A stretch of 64,000 nt of DNA from contig CAZTOU010000007.1 in the NCBI GenBank assembly GCA_964615365.1, forward strand, positions 1 to 64,000, read 5' to 3'. A program made the translations under genes and the position numbers. The DNA is from CAVXZE01 sp964615365. GTDB taxonomy: Bacteria > Myxococcota_A > UBA9160 > UBA6930. The notes beneath the pieces were generated by a model. That model did no database searches. It was not told the origin of the DNA and saw only the letters and a program-made list of their open reading frames with translations. This document shows positions 26,076 through 34,055 of the stretch, in pieces. Numbering within the stretch: position 1 is the stretch's first letter; each line of letters opens with the position of its first letter.

Positions 26076-26778
26076 CGGCTTTTCCTCGTTCGCTGGTCGG
26101 GCCCACGTCGGGCACCGGCGCAATCGGTCGGGCCGGGACGGACCATGGGGCTTTCCTGCTCACGATCTTATAGGCGCACCGATGAGAATTCTCCAGCAGG
26201 TGCTCGGTCCTCTGAACCTCGACATCGGGACCCAGGAGGGTCTGGAAGAGGGCCGGCTCGCTGGCGCAAAGGCCCTCGCAGGCCTTGGCCGCCGCGCAGA
26301 TGGGGCAGTGGTTCTCCGCCAGGATCCAGCAATCCGGGCCGTCTGCGCTCCACTCCACCATGTACCCCTCTTCATTTCGGAGCTTGGCGAGGGTCGCCAG
26401 TCGCTCCTCCAGAGGTGTATCCGGCTCCGGCATGCGCCGGCGGTAGCGCCGGATCTGCCGGCGAACCCGCTCTTCGACCAGGCGCTGCAGAGCCTCGCCA
26501 CCCAGGGCGCCGTCGATGGCCTCGATGAGCCCCACCGCGAACTCCCGGTGGCTGTCGGGGAAGAACGGCTGGGCCGCTTCGCTGACTCGCCAGCGGCGCG
26601 CCGGGCGCCCCACGGGGCGCCTCTCTTCGACGTAGGCCAGGAGTCCGTCCCTGCAGAGCGTCTGGAGGTGCTGTCGCACCGCGACCGGGGTCACCCCGAG
26701 GCGCTCGGCGAGTTCGCTAGCGGTCTGGGGGCCCTCGGACTTGATCAGTTCCAGGAGCCTCCGGCGTGCGGGCGTCAT
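26053..26778 (-). CDS. SufR-like winged-helix regulator with cysteine cluster
   Basis: 241 residues. A helix-turn-helix fills residues 15-45 (GPQTASELAERLGVTPVAVRQHL), with the wing VEERRPVGRPARRWRV. The C-terminal half holds Cys158, Cys161, Cys167, Cys171 and Cys201 (HCPICAAAKAC and HRCAYKI). This resembles SufR-type repressors that sense iron-sulfur or oxidative state through a bound cluster. It is divergent from superoxide dismutase and co-transcribed with a ferredoxin, so a redox or iron regulatory role is reasonable. The target genes are inference. Confidence 0.88.
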   Translation of the reverse strand: MTPARRRLLELIKSEGPQTASELAERLGVTPVAVRQHLQTLCRDGLLAYVEERRPVGRPARRWRVSEAAQPFFPDSHREFAVGLIEAIDGALGGEALQRLVEERVRRQIRRYRRRMPEPDTPLEERLATLAKLRNEEGYMVEWSADGPDCWILAENHCPICAAAKACEGLCASEPALFQTLLGPDVEVQRTEHLLENSHRCAYKIVSRKAPWSVPARPIAPVPDVGPTSERGKADEGLRQS

Positions 26779-26942
26779 GGCAGTCCCCTTCTGGCCTCGG
26801 TCACAGGGTAGGTCAGCAGCAGATCAAATCAACTATTTGCTTGCCAAAATTTCTCAATGCGTTACTTATTTAACACCCCCGCGAACCGCGCGTCGCAAAG
26901 CCTCCCCGGCTGCGCGTACAGGAACCAAAGGAGAGAGACACC
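26779..26942. promoter_or_regulatory. A/T-rich divergent promoter region between regulator and superoxide dismutase
   Basis: This is one of the most A/T-rich stretches of the window. An inverted repeat CAAAT-N5-ATTTG lies at 26825-26839. Overlapping it, CAAC-N6-CTTG at 26830-26843 differs by one base from the CAAC-N6-GTTG site described for cyanobacterial SufR. A possible -35 element TTGCCA is at 26841. GGAGAGA at about 26932-26938 is the ribosome-binding site for the dismutase. Both genes could be controlled from here. Confidence 0.5.
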
Positions 26943-27521
26943 ATGGCCATCGAACTTCCCGAGCTGCCCTACCCCAAGGATGCGCTCGCCCCCTATATCT
27001 CCGCCGAGACGATCGATTTTCACTACGGCGCGCACCATGCCACCTACGTCAAGAACCTGAACAACCTGATCCGGGACACCGAGTTTGCCGAGGCCTCTCT
27101 GGAGGACATCATCTGCAACGGCGGCGGCGGCATCTTCAACAACGCGGCCCAGGTCTGGAATCACACCTTCTACTGGAACAGCCTCTCTCCCGACGGGGGC
27201 GGCGAGCCCACCGGCCGCGTCAAGGAGGTCCTCGACCGGGTCTACGGCTCCTACGCGAAGTTCCAGGAGGAGTTCACCGCCAAGGCCGCGACGCTGTTCG
27301 GCTCGGGCTGGTGCTGGCTGGTGCAGAACCAGGACGGGAGCCTCTCCGTCGAGCAGACCCAGAACGCGGGCAACCCGATCACCGAGGGCAAGAAGCCCCT
27401 GATCACCTGCGACGTCTGGGAGCACGCCTACTACATCGATTACCGCAATGCCCGCCCCAAGTACCTCGAGTCGTACTGGAAGCTGGTGAACTGGAGCTTC
27501 CTCGACCGCAATCTCGGCTAG
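26943..27521 (+). CDS. sodB: Superoxide dismutase [Fe]
   Basis: 192 residues, converts superoxide to peroxide and oxygen in the cytoplasm. Metal ligands His27, His74, Asp157 and His161 (DVWEHAYY) are all present. Gln70 in FNNAAQVWNH is the outer-sphere glutamine typical of iron enzymes rather than manganese ones. A clear hairpin terminator follows. The divergent SufR-like regulator suggests redox or iron control. Confidence 0.97.
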   Translation: MAIELPELPYPKDALAPYISAETIDFHYGAHHATYVKNLNNLIRDTEFAEASLEDIICNGGGGIFNNAAQVWNHTFYWNSLSPDGGGEPTGRVKEVLDRVYGSYAKFQEEFTAKAATLFGSGWCWLVQNQDGSLSVEQTQNAGNPITEGKKPLITCDVWEHAYYIDYRNARPKYLESYWKLVNWSFLDRNLG

Positions 27522-27565
27522 CGGAGGTCGACCGGGCCGGATCGCTGATCCCTCGCGCGCGGTTG

Positions 27566-27600
27566 GAGCTTCCTGGACCCCCGTCCAGGAAGCTCTTTTT
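27566..27600 (+). terminator. Intrinsic terminator of sodB
   Basis: A perfect 13-bp inverted repeat (GAGCTTCCTGGAC at 27566-27578 and its complement at 27583-27595) with a CCCC loop is followed by five T. It lies 45 bp past the sodB stop. Confidence 0.92.
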
Positions 27601-27686
27601 CCGCGCTCAAGCCGCCGGCAAGACCGCCGATAAGTCTCCCAGATCACAAGGGCTTCCGCGCAGAAGCCGATCTGGGGGATCCCGCC

Positions 27687-28076
27687 GTGCCCGATCCGGT
27701 CCGCTGCATCGACGACGCCGCACTGCTCCGCTTCCTTCGCTTCGGAATCGCCCAGGGCGCCAGCCGGATCGACTTCCGGGTGGGCAGCCGTCCCTGCTTC
27801 ACGGTCGATGCCGAGGCGAAGAAGCTCCGTTACCGCCAGCTCGCGCGGGAGGACACGGAGTGGATCGCCCGACTCCTCTTCGAGCGGACGCGCGTGCCCG
27901 CTCGGCTTCACGGAGCATCCGGCGAGGGCGCCCAGGGGTTCTCCTTCCTCTATGAGCTCCCCGGCGAGGCGCTCTTCGAGATCGAGGCCACGCGAGAGGA
28001 CGCGGGCCTCACCCTCTCGATGGAGATCATTCGCCCCCTGACCGATCCGTCCGAGATTGCACTGCTCGAAATCTGA
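27687..28076 (+). CDS. Stand-alone PilT N-terminal-like domain protein
   Basis: 129 residues from GTG 27687. LLRFLRFGIAQGASRIDFRV, then the dG-like VDAEAKKLRYRQL, then the strand pair FSFLYELPGEALFEIEA resemble the N-terminal PAS-like domain of PilT/PilU twitching ATPases. In those proteins the start reads 'GASDLHLSxGxPPxxRxxG'. The ATPase domain is entirely missing and no remnant follows, so this is a free domain. It may bind other proteins or lipids. Assignment is by pattern only. Confidence 0.65.
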   Translation: MPDPVRCIDDAALLRFLRFGIAQGASRIDFRVGSRPCFTVDAEAKKLRYRQLAREDTEWIARLLFERTRVPARLHGASGEGAQGFSFLYELPGEALFEIEATREDAGLTLSMEIIRPLTDPSEIALLEI

Positions 28077-28100
28077 GGCGGGGATCGCTATCCAGGGCGC

Positions 28101-28397
28101 ATGCCTCTCTACGTGCTGATCGGACGCGACGGACCCGATGGGCTCGCCTTGCGGAAGCGCCACCGCGATGCCCACCTCGCCAATCTCCAGCCGCTGGTAG
28201 ACGCCGGCCGGGTGCGCTTCGCGGGACCGATGCGCACCGAGGAGGGCAACCCCTGCGGCAGCGTGGTCGTCTTCGAAGCCGCCGACCTCGCCTCCGCCCG
28301 GCTGATCGCGGAGAGCGATCCCTATGCGATCGAGGGGGTCTTCGCCAGCGTCGAAGTGCGCGAGACCCTCCAGGTGTTTCCCGAGGTGGACTCCTAA
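28101..28397 (+). CDS. YciI-like protein
   Basis: 98 residues with the YciI fold pattern: PLYVLIGRDGPDG at the start, RKRHRDAHLANLQPLVDAG (the conserved His region), FAGPM, GSVVVFEAADLASARLIAESDPY and a final strand VRETLQVFPE. Members are small dimeric ferredoxin-like proteins with a conserved His-Asp pair of unclear activity. It follows the PilT-N-like gene by 24 bp, so it may share a transcript. Confidence 0.9.
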   Translation: MPLYVLIGRDGPDGLALRKRHRDAHLANLQPLVDAGRVRFAGPMRTEEGNPCGSVVVFEAADLASARLIAESDPYAIEGVFASVEVRETLQVFPEVDS

Positions 28398-28439
28398 GCA
28401 TCCGAATCGAGAGCGCTTTCGAAGTCAAAACCGGGAGCG

Positions 28440-29312
28440 CTAGGAGAACCAGCCCTCTCGCTCCGCCCGGGCCTCGGCCACCAGCTTGCGGATCGACCGC
28501 TTCACCACGGTGACCCGCTTCTCGATCGCCGCGTCGTCCTCGTTGGCTTCGCCCTCGAAGCGAAGGGGCTCACCGAAGCGGATTCGGAACTTCACCGGCA
28601 GGGGCACGAAGCCGGCAAGCCCCAGCCACGGGAAGGTCGGCGTGATGGGAAAGGCGGGAGACCCGACTAGCTTGCCCAGCCACTTCGCGTCGGCCAGCCC
28701 GGGGCTCTGCTCCTCCGCGCCGACGATTCCGACTGGGACAATCGGAGTGTCGGTCCCGATGGCGAGCCGCATGAAGCCCAGGCCGAAACGCTGGAGCTGG
28801 TAGCGCTTGTGGTAGGGCTTGACGAAGCCCCGCTGGCCCTCCGGGAAGACCATCACCGCCTCTTCGTTCTCGAGGAGTTGGGTGCAGTTCTCCGGCGTTC
28901 CGACCACCGAGCCAGAGCGGTGCATGAAGGTGCCGAAGAAGGGAATCTGAGGAAGGTAGTACTCCCCCATCGCCCGCAGCATGCGCGGCGGGTCCGCCTC
29001 CAGCAGCATCGCCGTCGCCACCATGGTCCCGTCGTAGGCGAAGGTGTTGCCGGCGTGATTGCCGACCAGCAGCGCGCGACCTTCGGGCACGACATCGATG
29101 CCGTGGGTCTCGACGCGGAACCAGTAGCGGTAGAGGATGGTCGTGAGCAGCGCGACGTTGCGCGCGTACACCGGCTCCGCGCCGAAGGGATCGAACCCGT
29201 AGTCGTTGAGGCGCGTGGTCACCCGAGCGACGCGATCGTCGATTTCGGCGCGGAGGTCGGCGAGCGGGATCGGCCACCGGTTGCGGGCCGATACACGAGC
29301 TTCTCGACTCAC
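28440..29312 (-). CDS. Lysophospholipid acyltransferase family protein
   Basis: 290 residues. The acyltransferase block appears as VGNHAGNTFAYDG (about residue 80), in which the usual His-x4-Asp is spaced as in the LPLAT/MGAT-like subgroup, followed by MVFPEGQRG, the PEG motif that binds the phosphate. It would acylate a lipid head or acylglycerol at the inner membrane. The start overlaps the stop of the dienelactone hydrolase gene upstream (ATGA), so the two are coupled. Confidence 0.85.
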   Translation of the reverse strand: MSREARVSARNRWPIPLADLRAEIDDRVARVTTRLNDYGFDPFGAEPVYARNVALLTTILYRYWFRVETHGIDVVPEGRALLVGNHAGNTFAYDGTMVATAMLLEADPPRMLRAMGEYYLPQIPFFGTFMHRSGSVVGTPENCTQLLENEEAVMVFPEGQRGFVKPYHKRYQLQRFGLGFMRLAIGTDTPIVPVGIVGAEEQSPGLADAKWLGKLVGSPAFPITPTFPWLGLAGFVPLPVKFRIRFGEPLRFEGEANEDDAAIEKRVTVVKRSIRKLVAEARAEREGWFS

Positions 29313-30001
29313 GAAAGCTCCGCTCGCAGGAAGGCCAGGAGCTCGGACCAGGCGCGGGTCGCAGCCACTGCGTCGTAGACGTCGGGACGCGTCTCGTTCA
29401 CGAAAGCGTGATCGACGTCCGGGTAGATGCTGAAGTGGGCGCGCTTTCCCACGGCTCGGAGATCCGCCTCGAGCTTGCGGGCGACATCGGGGGAGGCATA
29501 GGGATCCCGCTCGGCGAAGATCCCGAGCACCGCAGCCTCCAGGCCGGAGAGGTCCAGCGTCACGTTGGGGTGGACCCCGTAGAAGTCGCAGACCGCGTCG
29601 ATCCGCCGGTTGCGGGTCGCGGCGAAGAGCGCGAGCTGCCCGCCCATGCAGAAGCCGATCGCCCCGACCTTCGCCCCGTCGACGGCATCGTGGTTCAGCA
29701 GCGCATCCACCGCCGCATCGAGGTCGCGCGCGGCACGCGGGATCTCGAGATCCATCATCAGCCGGCTCGCCACGTCGGGATCGTCGGTGGACTCGCCGCG
29801 GTAGAGATCCGGCGTGAGAGCCACGAAGCCCTCCCGTGCCATCCGGTCACAGACGTCGCGGATGTGGGGAACGAGCCCCCACCACTCCTGGATCACGATC
29901 ACGCCGGGACCCCGGCCGGAGGCCGGGAGGGCGAGGTAGCCCCGCGCCCGTTCTCCATCGCTGGTGAGCTCGATCTCCTGCCCGGTGCGTTCCTCGGCCA
30001 T
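29309..30001 (-). CDS. Dienelactone hydrolase family protein
   Basis: 230 residues with an alpha/beta-hydrolase fold. The triad is visible as Cys118 (GAIGFCMGG), Asp167 (FAERDPYA) and His198 (DVDHAF), the Cys-Asp-His set of dienelactone hydrolases. The GVIVIQEWWGL segment with Glu is also conserved. It hydrolyses lactone or ester bonds, classically in chloroaromatic breakdown, but the family is broad. ATG 30001 is preferred over the in-frame ATG at 30031. It overlaps the acyltransferase start by 4 bp. Confidence 0.9.
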   Translation of the reverse strand: MAEERTGQEIELTSDGERARGYLALPASGRGPGVIVIQEWWGLVPHIRDVCDRMAREGFVALTPDLYRGESTDDPDVASRLMMDLEIPRAARDLDAAVDALLNHDAVDGAKVGAIGFCMGGQLALFAATRNRRIDAVCDFYGVHPNVTLDLSGLEAAVLGIFAERDPYASPDVARKLEADLRAVGKRAHFSIYPDVDHAFVNETRPDVYDAVAATRAWSELLAFLRAELS

Positions 30002-30030
30002 TCCGCGCCCCTCCACCCGGTTTCTTGCCA

Positions 30031-30072
30031 CAAAATAACAACGGGGGAAGCGGATCGCTCCGCTTCCCCCGT
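30031..30072 (-). terminator. Intrinsic terminator of the first PEP-CTERM gene
   Basis: A perfect 14-bp inverted repeat (30041-30054 and 30059-30072, loop TCGC) is followed on the minus strand by a T-rich run (TGTTATTTTG). It lies just past the stop of the gene at 30091. Confidence 0.88.
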
Positions 30073-30090
30073 ACCAGGAGAGGGTCGAGC

Positions 30091-30870
30091 TCAGGCGGCC
30101 CGGTGACGCGCGCGGGCCACACCGAGGATCAGGAGGGCAACGCCCACCAGGGTCGCCGTGCCGGGCTCGGGAATCGTCTGCAGGAAGAGCGCATTGGGGA
30201 ACCAGAGGTTCTCCCCATCCCCGAGCCTCTGAGGCAGAGGGTCCTCACCGAGCGCGTACTGCATGGTGACCAGGTGGGTAGCGGTGGGATTCCCGGGATC
30301 GATGTCGATCAAGAACCCGATCCAGTTCTCCGGATAGTCGGCATTCGAGATCCCCGTGATATCCCAGGTGTCGCTGACGATCAGCGGCGTGACGGGCGAG
30401 CCGTCGACCGCGAAGCCTCCCCCGCGCACGAAGCCCGAGTCTTCGAGCTTGAAGGTGGTGCCGAAGGTCTCTTGGGGCGGATCGTAGTGCTCGAAACGAT
30501 AGTCGACGATCACGAAGAGCAGTTGCTCCCCGATCACCTTGTCCAGGGGCTGCCCGGCGGAGGTGTTGTGCCAGGTGACCTCGAAGGTGAGGTTCCAGAC
30601 CCAGGCGTCGTCCAGCGCGCCCGTACCCTCGACGTATTCCATGCTGGCGTCATCGGAGTAGTCATAGGGCGTGACGGGGTCACCGGTCTCGAAGGGATGG
30701 AGGCGAGTCCAGGTGTGGTCGATGTTCAGGGTGGGAGTATCGACGCTGGGCAGCAAGTAGACCGTCGCCGGCGCGATCCCTAACGCGAAGGCGCTCGACG
30801 CGACGAGGAGCGCAGTCGCCGCGAGCAGCGTCGCTGCCCCGAGCCCGAGGTGTCGTTTCATCCACTGCAT
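30091..30870 (-). CDS. Secreted PEP-CTERM sorted protein
   Basis: 259 residues. A signal peptide (hydrophobic stretch LGAATLLAATALLVASSAFA) opens it and the C terminus is a PEP-CTERM tail: PEPGTA, a hydrophobic helix LVGVALLILGV, then the basic end ARARHRAA. Exosortase would cleave this tail and anchor or release the protein at the surface. The central domain is rich in aromatic and acidic residues and beta strands; I do not recognise it. A GGGGAG site suits ATG 30870. No exosortase gene is in the window. Confidence 0.85.
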   Translation of the reverse strand: MQWMKRHLGLGAATLLAATALLVASSAFALGIAPATVYLLPSVDTPTLNIDHTWTRLHPFETGDPVTPYDYSDDASMEYVEGTGALDDAWVWNLTFEVTWHNTSAGQPLDKVIGEQLLFVIVDYRFEHYDPPQETFGTTFKLEDSGFVRGGGFAVDGSPVTPLIVSDTWDITGISNADYPENWIGFLIDIDPGNPTATHLVTMQYALGEDPLPQRLGDGENLWFPNALFLQTIPEPGTATLVGVALLILGVARARHRAA

Positions 30871-31088
30871 CCGTCACTCCCCTTTCATCTCCGCAAGCGG
30901 CTGAGGCTCGCCGCATTGGTGAGTGGCTCGGGAGGGCGTTTTGTGTCATGCGCGCGCCAGATTTCCCGTGCGTAACAGCAGCTACCGGCACGTCATGTGC
31001 AAGACGGCCTCGCAAGCTGTGCTTCGAACCTGCCGGGGCCGCTGTCTCCGCAGCGCCCGGACGGACGCCTCGGTGGCACGCCGGCGGA
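30871..31088. other. Non-coding stretch between PEP-CTERM gene and FecR operon terminator
   Basis: Together with the hairpin at 31089-31130 this makes a 307-bp gap between genes. It should contain the promoter of the minus-strand PEP-CTERM gene; the AAAGGGGAG at about 30878-30886 is its ribosome-binding site. I see no open frame with protein-like composition and no repeat. Confidence 0.5.
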
Positions 31089-31130
31089 AGAAAAGAAAGC
31101 CGCCGGGTGGGCGCGTGCCCACCCGGCGGC
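31089..31130 (-). terminator. Intrinsic terminator of the FecR/TPR operon
   Basis: A perfect 14-bp inverted repeat (31099-31112 and 31117-31130, loop GCGT) is followed on the minus strand by TTTCTTTTC. It lies 47 bp past the FecR-like gene's stop. Confidence 0.88.
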
Positions 31131-31177
31131 CAGTCGAAGCTCCGTTGAAGAGCCTGGTGCCGGTTCAGTCTGCTCTG

Positions 31178-31999
31178 CTACTGGGGCGTCTCGCCGCCCC
31201 CCGCAGGACCGGTGCCGACGCCGAAGCCCGGGTCGCCACCTCCGTTTCCCGACGGCCTGGACCGCCGCACCAGCGACGGATTGGCCCGACTGTCGCGCGG
31301 GCGCCAGATCTGCCGAGGCGGGTCCAGGGGAGCCAGCCCGATGGTCGGCGGCGGCGCCGCCACGTCAGGCAGGAAATGATCGACTGCGGCCACTTCGATG
31401 CAGCCCTCCGCGCCCGAGAGGGCGATTTGGCTCCCGCCTCCCGGTGCCGTCGTCAGCGGCTCACCGGCGCGGGCCGCCACACACTGGCCGGGGCGCGCCA
31501 CCAGCGATCCGTCGCCCTCCCGCAGGGCGACGTCCAGATCGGCCGCCGCCTCACAGAACTCCGTCCCCTGGTTCGAGACGGTGACCTCGGTGTCGTTACC
31601 GCGGCCCGTGGCCCGGGAATCGGGGGTTCGGATCTCGAACGCGGGCCCGGCTCCGGCCCCGGTGTCCACCAGTCGCACCCGGCCGGAGATCACCTCGATC
31701 GACGGGGCACCCGCCTCGGTGCGTCCGATGGCCACGCTGCTGGAGGGATCCAGCTGCACGTACAGGTCGCCGGCCTGCAGCCCGGCCCGGGAGGTCTCGT
31801 CCGTGACGATCCGCTCGCCGTCGGCCACCACGCCCTGGCACTCGAGAGACCGTCGATCCGTTGCGCTCTCCGCGAAGGAACTGCCCGTCGCGGAAAGGAC
31901 CACGGCGGCCGTCTCTGCACCCACCGAGGAGAGGGGAAGCGCGCCGAGCACCCCACCGAGCACGGCTCCTATTGCTATCCGCTCGATCACACTTCGCAT
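31178..31999 (-). CDS. FecR-like exported protein
   Basis: 273 residues from ATG 31999, which has an AAGGAG site. A signal peptide ends near SSVGAETA. The core resembles the FecR domain: VTDETSRAGLQAGDLYVQLDP, then IEVISGRVRLVDTG and FEIRTPDSRATGRGNDTEV, which matches the 'tP.gtvavRGT' region of that family. The C-terminal third is Pro/Gly-rich and likely disordered. It starts 16 bp after the TPR/beta-barrel gene, so both are one operon. It probably acts in the periplasm with the outer-membrane partner. Confidence 0.82.
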   Translation of the reverse strand: MRSVIERIAIGAVLGGVLGALPLSSVGAETAAVVLSATGSSFAESATDRRSLECQGVVADGERIVTDETSRAGLQAGDLYVQLDPSSSVAIGRTEAGAPSIEVISGRVRLVDTGAGAGPAFEIRTPDSRATGRGNDTEVTVSNQGTEFCEAAADLDVALREGDGSLVARPGQCVAARAGEPLTTAPGGGSQIALSGAEGCIEVAAVDHFLPDVAAPPPTIGLAPLDPPRQIWRPRDSRANPSLVRRSRPSGNGGGDPGFGVGTGPAGGGETPQ

Positions 32000-32015
32000 G
32001 GTTTCTTCTCCTTGT

Positions 32016-33740
32016 CTACGGGGTGAAGCGGAACGTCGCATACATCCCCAGAATCTCACGGTTGTAGTCGAACACATCGACGTTGGAGGCGTTGTCGAAG
32101 TAGGCGTACCGCAGTGAGAGCATCAGGAAGTCGGTGACGGGACGCTCGAGCACCAGGTCCACCCGCGTAACGTCGTCGCTCCGGTCCTTGCCGCTCAGCG
32201 AGTACTCCCGTCTGAAGAACGCGTCCTCGGGGTCGGGGTACGTGGAGCGGTTGCGGTACGGCTGCCAGGCGTAGCTCCCGAAGGCCTCGAAGGCAAATTC
32301 GAGGGGGAGAAGCAGCCGGAAGCCGAGCTGCGCTTCGTGGGCCTGGAAGGAGTACTCGGTCCCGCGGGCGCTGAAGCGGCGGTAGCGGTAGCCCGCCCGC
32401 AGCACCAGCCTTTCGCTGGCCACCGGCCAGGTGTGATCGAACCCGGCCGAGAATCCCCAGCCATCGCGGTTGCGCGCCTGATTCTCCTCGGTCCCGGGCG
32501 GTCCACAGACCACCTGGTAGCGGCTCATGCAATAAGAGCCCACCCGCCCTCGTCCGTCGGGCACGTCTTCGTTGCTGAAGAGGAAGTTCAGCTTGTCGAA
32601 GCGGGTGAAGATCCGCGTGGTGCCTCCCTTCCCCCAGTCCTGGTACAGAGCCGGCGTCCATTCGTGGGAGACCAGAAACGGCTCGCTGCCGCCGACCCAG
32701 GCGTAGGCGAAGTCGTACTGGAGACGCCCGACGGTCTTCGGCCGGAGGCGGCGGTCCACCCATACGGAGAGGCCCGGATAATGCATGTTGAAGTCTTCGA
32801 GGTCGTCGTGGAGCGAGCCGAAGTAGGTGGCGAGTATGCCCACCGTCCAGTCCGGATTCGCGAAGATTTCGCGGCCGGCCTCCAGCGACCAGATGCCTCG
32901 GTGGTCGTTCTGGGAGCTGACCTCGAGGGGGAGGCGTACTCCGCTGCCGCGCAGCACCACGTTGTCGTCGTACTCCACGCCGAAGGTGCCGCTGACCCAC
33001 CAGCTCGGAGAGCGCTCGCCCAGGATCTCGAGCCCGCGAGGACTGGTTCCCTTCCACGGGGGTGGTGCCTCCGCGTCGAGGCGCTCGAGCGCGGCGATCG
33101 CCTGGGTCTCCCAGACGGTACCTGCGCCGAGCTCACGGGCTCGTTTCAGGGCCACCTCGGAGGCCCGCCGTTCGCCCTCGATCTCGTGGGCCAGGCCCTC
33201 GTAGAAGGACGCAATGGGCTCGACCGCGTCAGGGTCGGCCCGGCCGGAGCGCCCCAGGGACGTCGCCGCCTGCGCGGCCTCGCCCCGCTCGAGGGCGATC
33301 AAGCCGAGATACAGGTGGAGCTCGGCGCGATCGGGCAGATCGCTCTTTGCCGCCTCCAGCGCCTCCTCGGACCCGTCCAGGTCTCCCTGGTGGAACCGCG
33401 CCATGCCCAGGAGGAGATCGGCCTCGGCGAGGTCCGAGTCGAGGCGCTTTGCCTCCTGCAGGAGAGCGGCGGCCTCGGGATACTTGCGCAGCGTGATCTG
33501 GCACTGCCCGGCGACCAGGGCGGCGCGCGCATCGCTCGGATCGGCGGCACGGGCCCTCTCGAGCAGCGGCAGTGCCTCCGCACAACGCCCCTCAGCGGCC
33601 AGCTGCTCGCCCCGCAGGCGCGACACCACCGCGTCGTCCTGGGCGGCTGCGGGTCCCGCTGCGAGCAACACCCCCAAGCTCACGACCAACAGGCCCCACT
33701 TCACGGATTCGCTTTGCTTTCGAAGTACTTGCGTCGTCAT
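32016..33740 (-). CDS. Outer-membrane protein with periplasmic TPR domain and C-terminal beta barrel
   Basis: 574 residues. A signal peptide ends at AAGPAAAQ (about residue 34). Residues about 40-240 hold TPR repeats (GQCQITLRKYPEAAALLQEA, YLGLIALERGEAAQAATSL). The remainder alternates hydrophobic and polar residues with many Tyr/Trp/Phe and ends GMYATFRFTP, typical of a beta barrel with an aromatic terminal strand. The layout recalls SLAM-like or curli/exopolysaccharide secretion proteins, but I cannot name the family. Paired with the FecR-like protein, it may form a surface-export or sensing unit. Confidence 0.8.
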   Translation of the reverse strand: MTTQVLRKQSESVKWGLLVVSLGVLLAAGPAAAQDDAVVSRLRGEQLAAEGRCAEALPLLERARAADPSDARAALVAGQCQITLRKYPEAAALLQEAKRLDSDLAEADLLLGMARFHQGDLDGSEEALEAAKSDLPDRAELHLYLGLIALERGEAAQAATSLGRSGRADPDAVEPIASFYEGLAHEIEGERRASEVALKRARELGAGTVWETQAIAALERLDAEAPPPWKGTSPRGLEILGERSPSWWVSGTFGVEYDDNVVLRGSGVRLPLEVSSQNDHRGIWSLEAGREIFANPDWTVGILATYFGSLHDDLEDFNMHYPGLSVWVDRRLRPKTVGRLQYDFAYAWVGGSEPFLVSHEWTPALYQDWGKGGTTRIFTRFDKLNFLFSNEDVPDGRGRVGSYCMSRYQVVCGPPGTEENQARNRDGWGFSAGFDHTWPVASERLVLRAGYRYRRFSARGTEYSFQAHEAQLGFRLLLPLEFAFEAFGSYAWQPYRNRSTYPDPEDAFFRREYSLSGKDRSDDVTRVDLVLERPVTDFLMLSLRYAYFDNASNVDVFDYNREILGMYATFRFTP

Positions 33741-34055
33741 TTGCCCCTCACCTTCGCCTCTCCGGCAGGGCTTACACTAGCGCAAGCAAGGGTTGTATCT
33801 CACCCCTGCGACGCACCGGTGATCCGGGCATCAGGGCCATACAGGGTGTGTGTCCCCCAGAATGCGAAGGTGTCGTTTCTTGCACTTCCGGCGGGAAGGG
33901 ATCGCCCTGCGGGCGCAAAGAGCTCTCGAGCTCCCCCGTGGGGATGCCCAGCGCTCGCACCCCTCCCCCCTCGTTGCCGTGCTTCCCCGCCCTCCCGATG
34001 GATTTCATCGAGCTTTGGCAGCGAGATTTTCGGGGACGAACGGTAAGTTTGCGCG
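33741..34055. other. Intergenic region between divergent OMP and nucleotidyltransferase-like genes
   Basis: 315 bp with no convincing gene. It should contain two promoters. On the minus strand CTTGCTTGCGCTAGTGTAAG (33774-33793) precedes the outer-membrane gene and holds an imperfect inverted repeat. No riboswitch or repeat was recognised. Confidence 0.4.
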
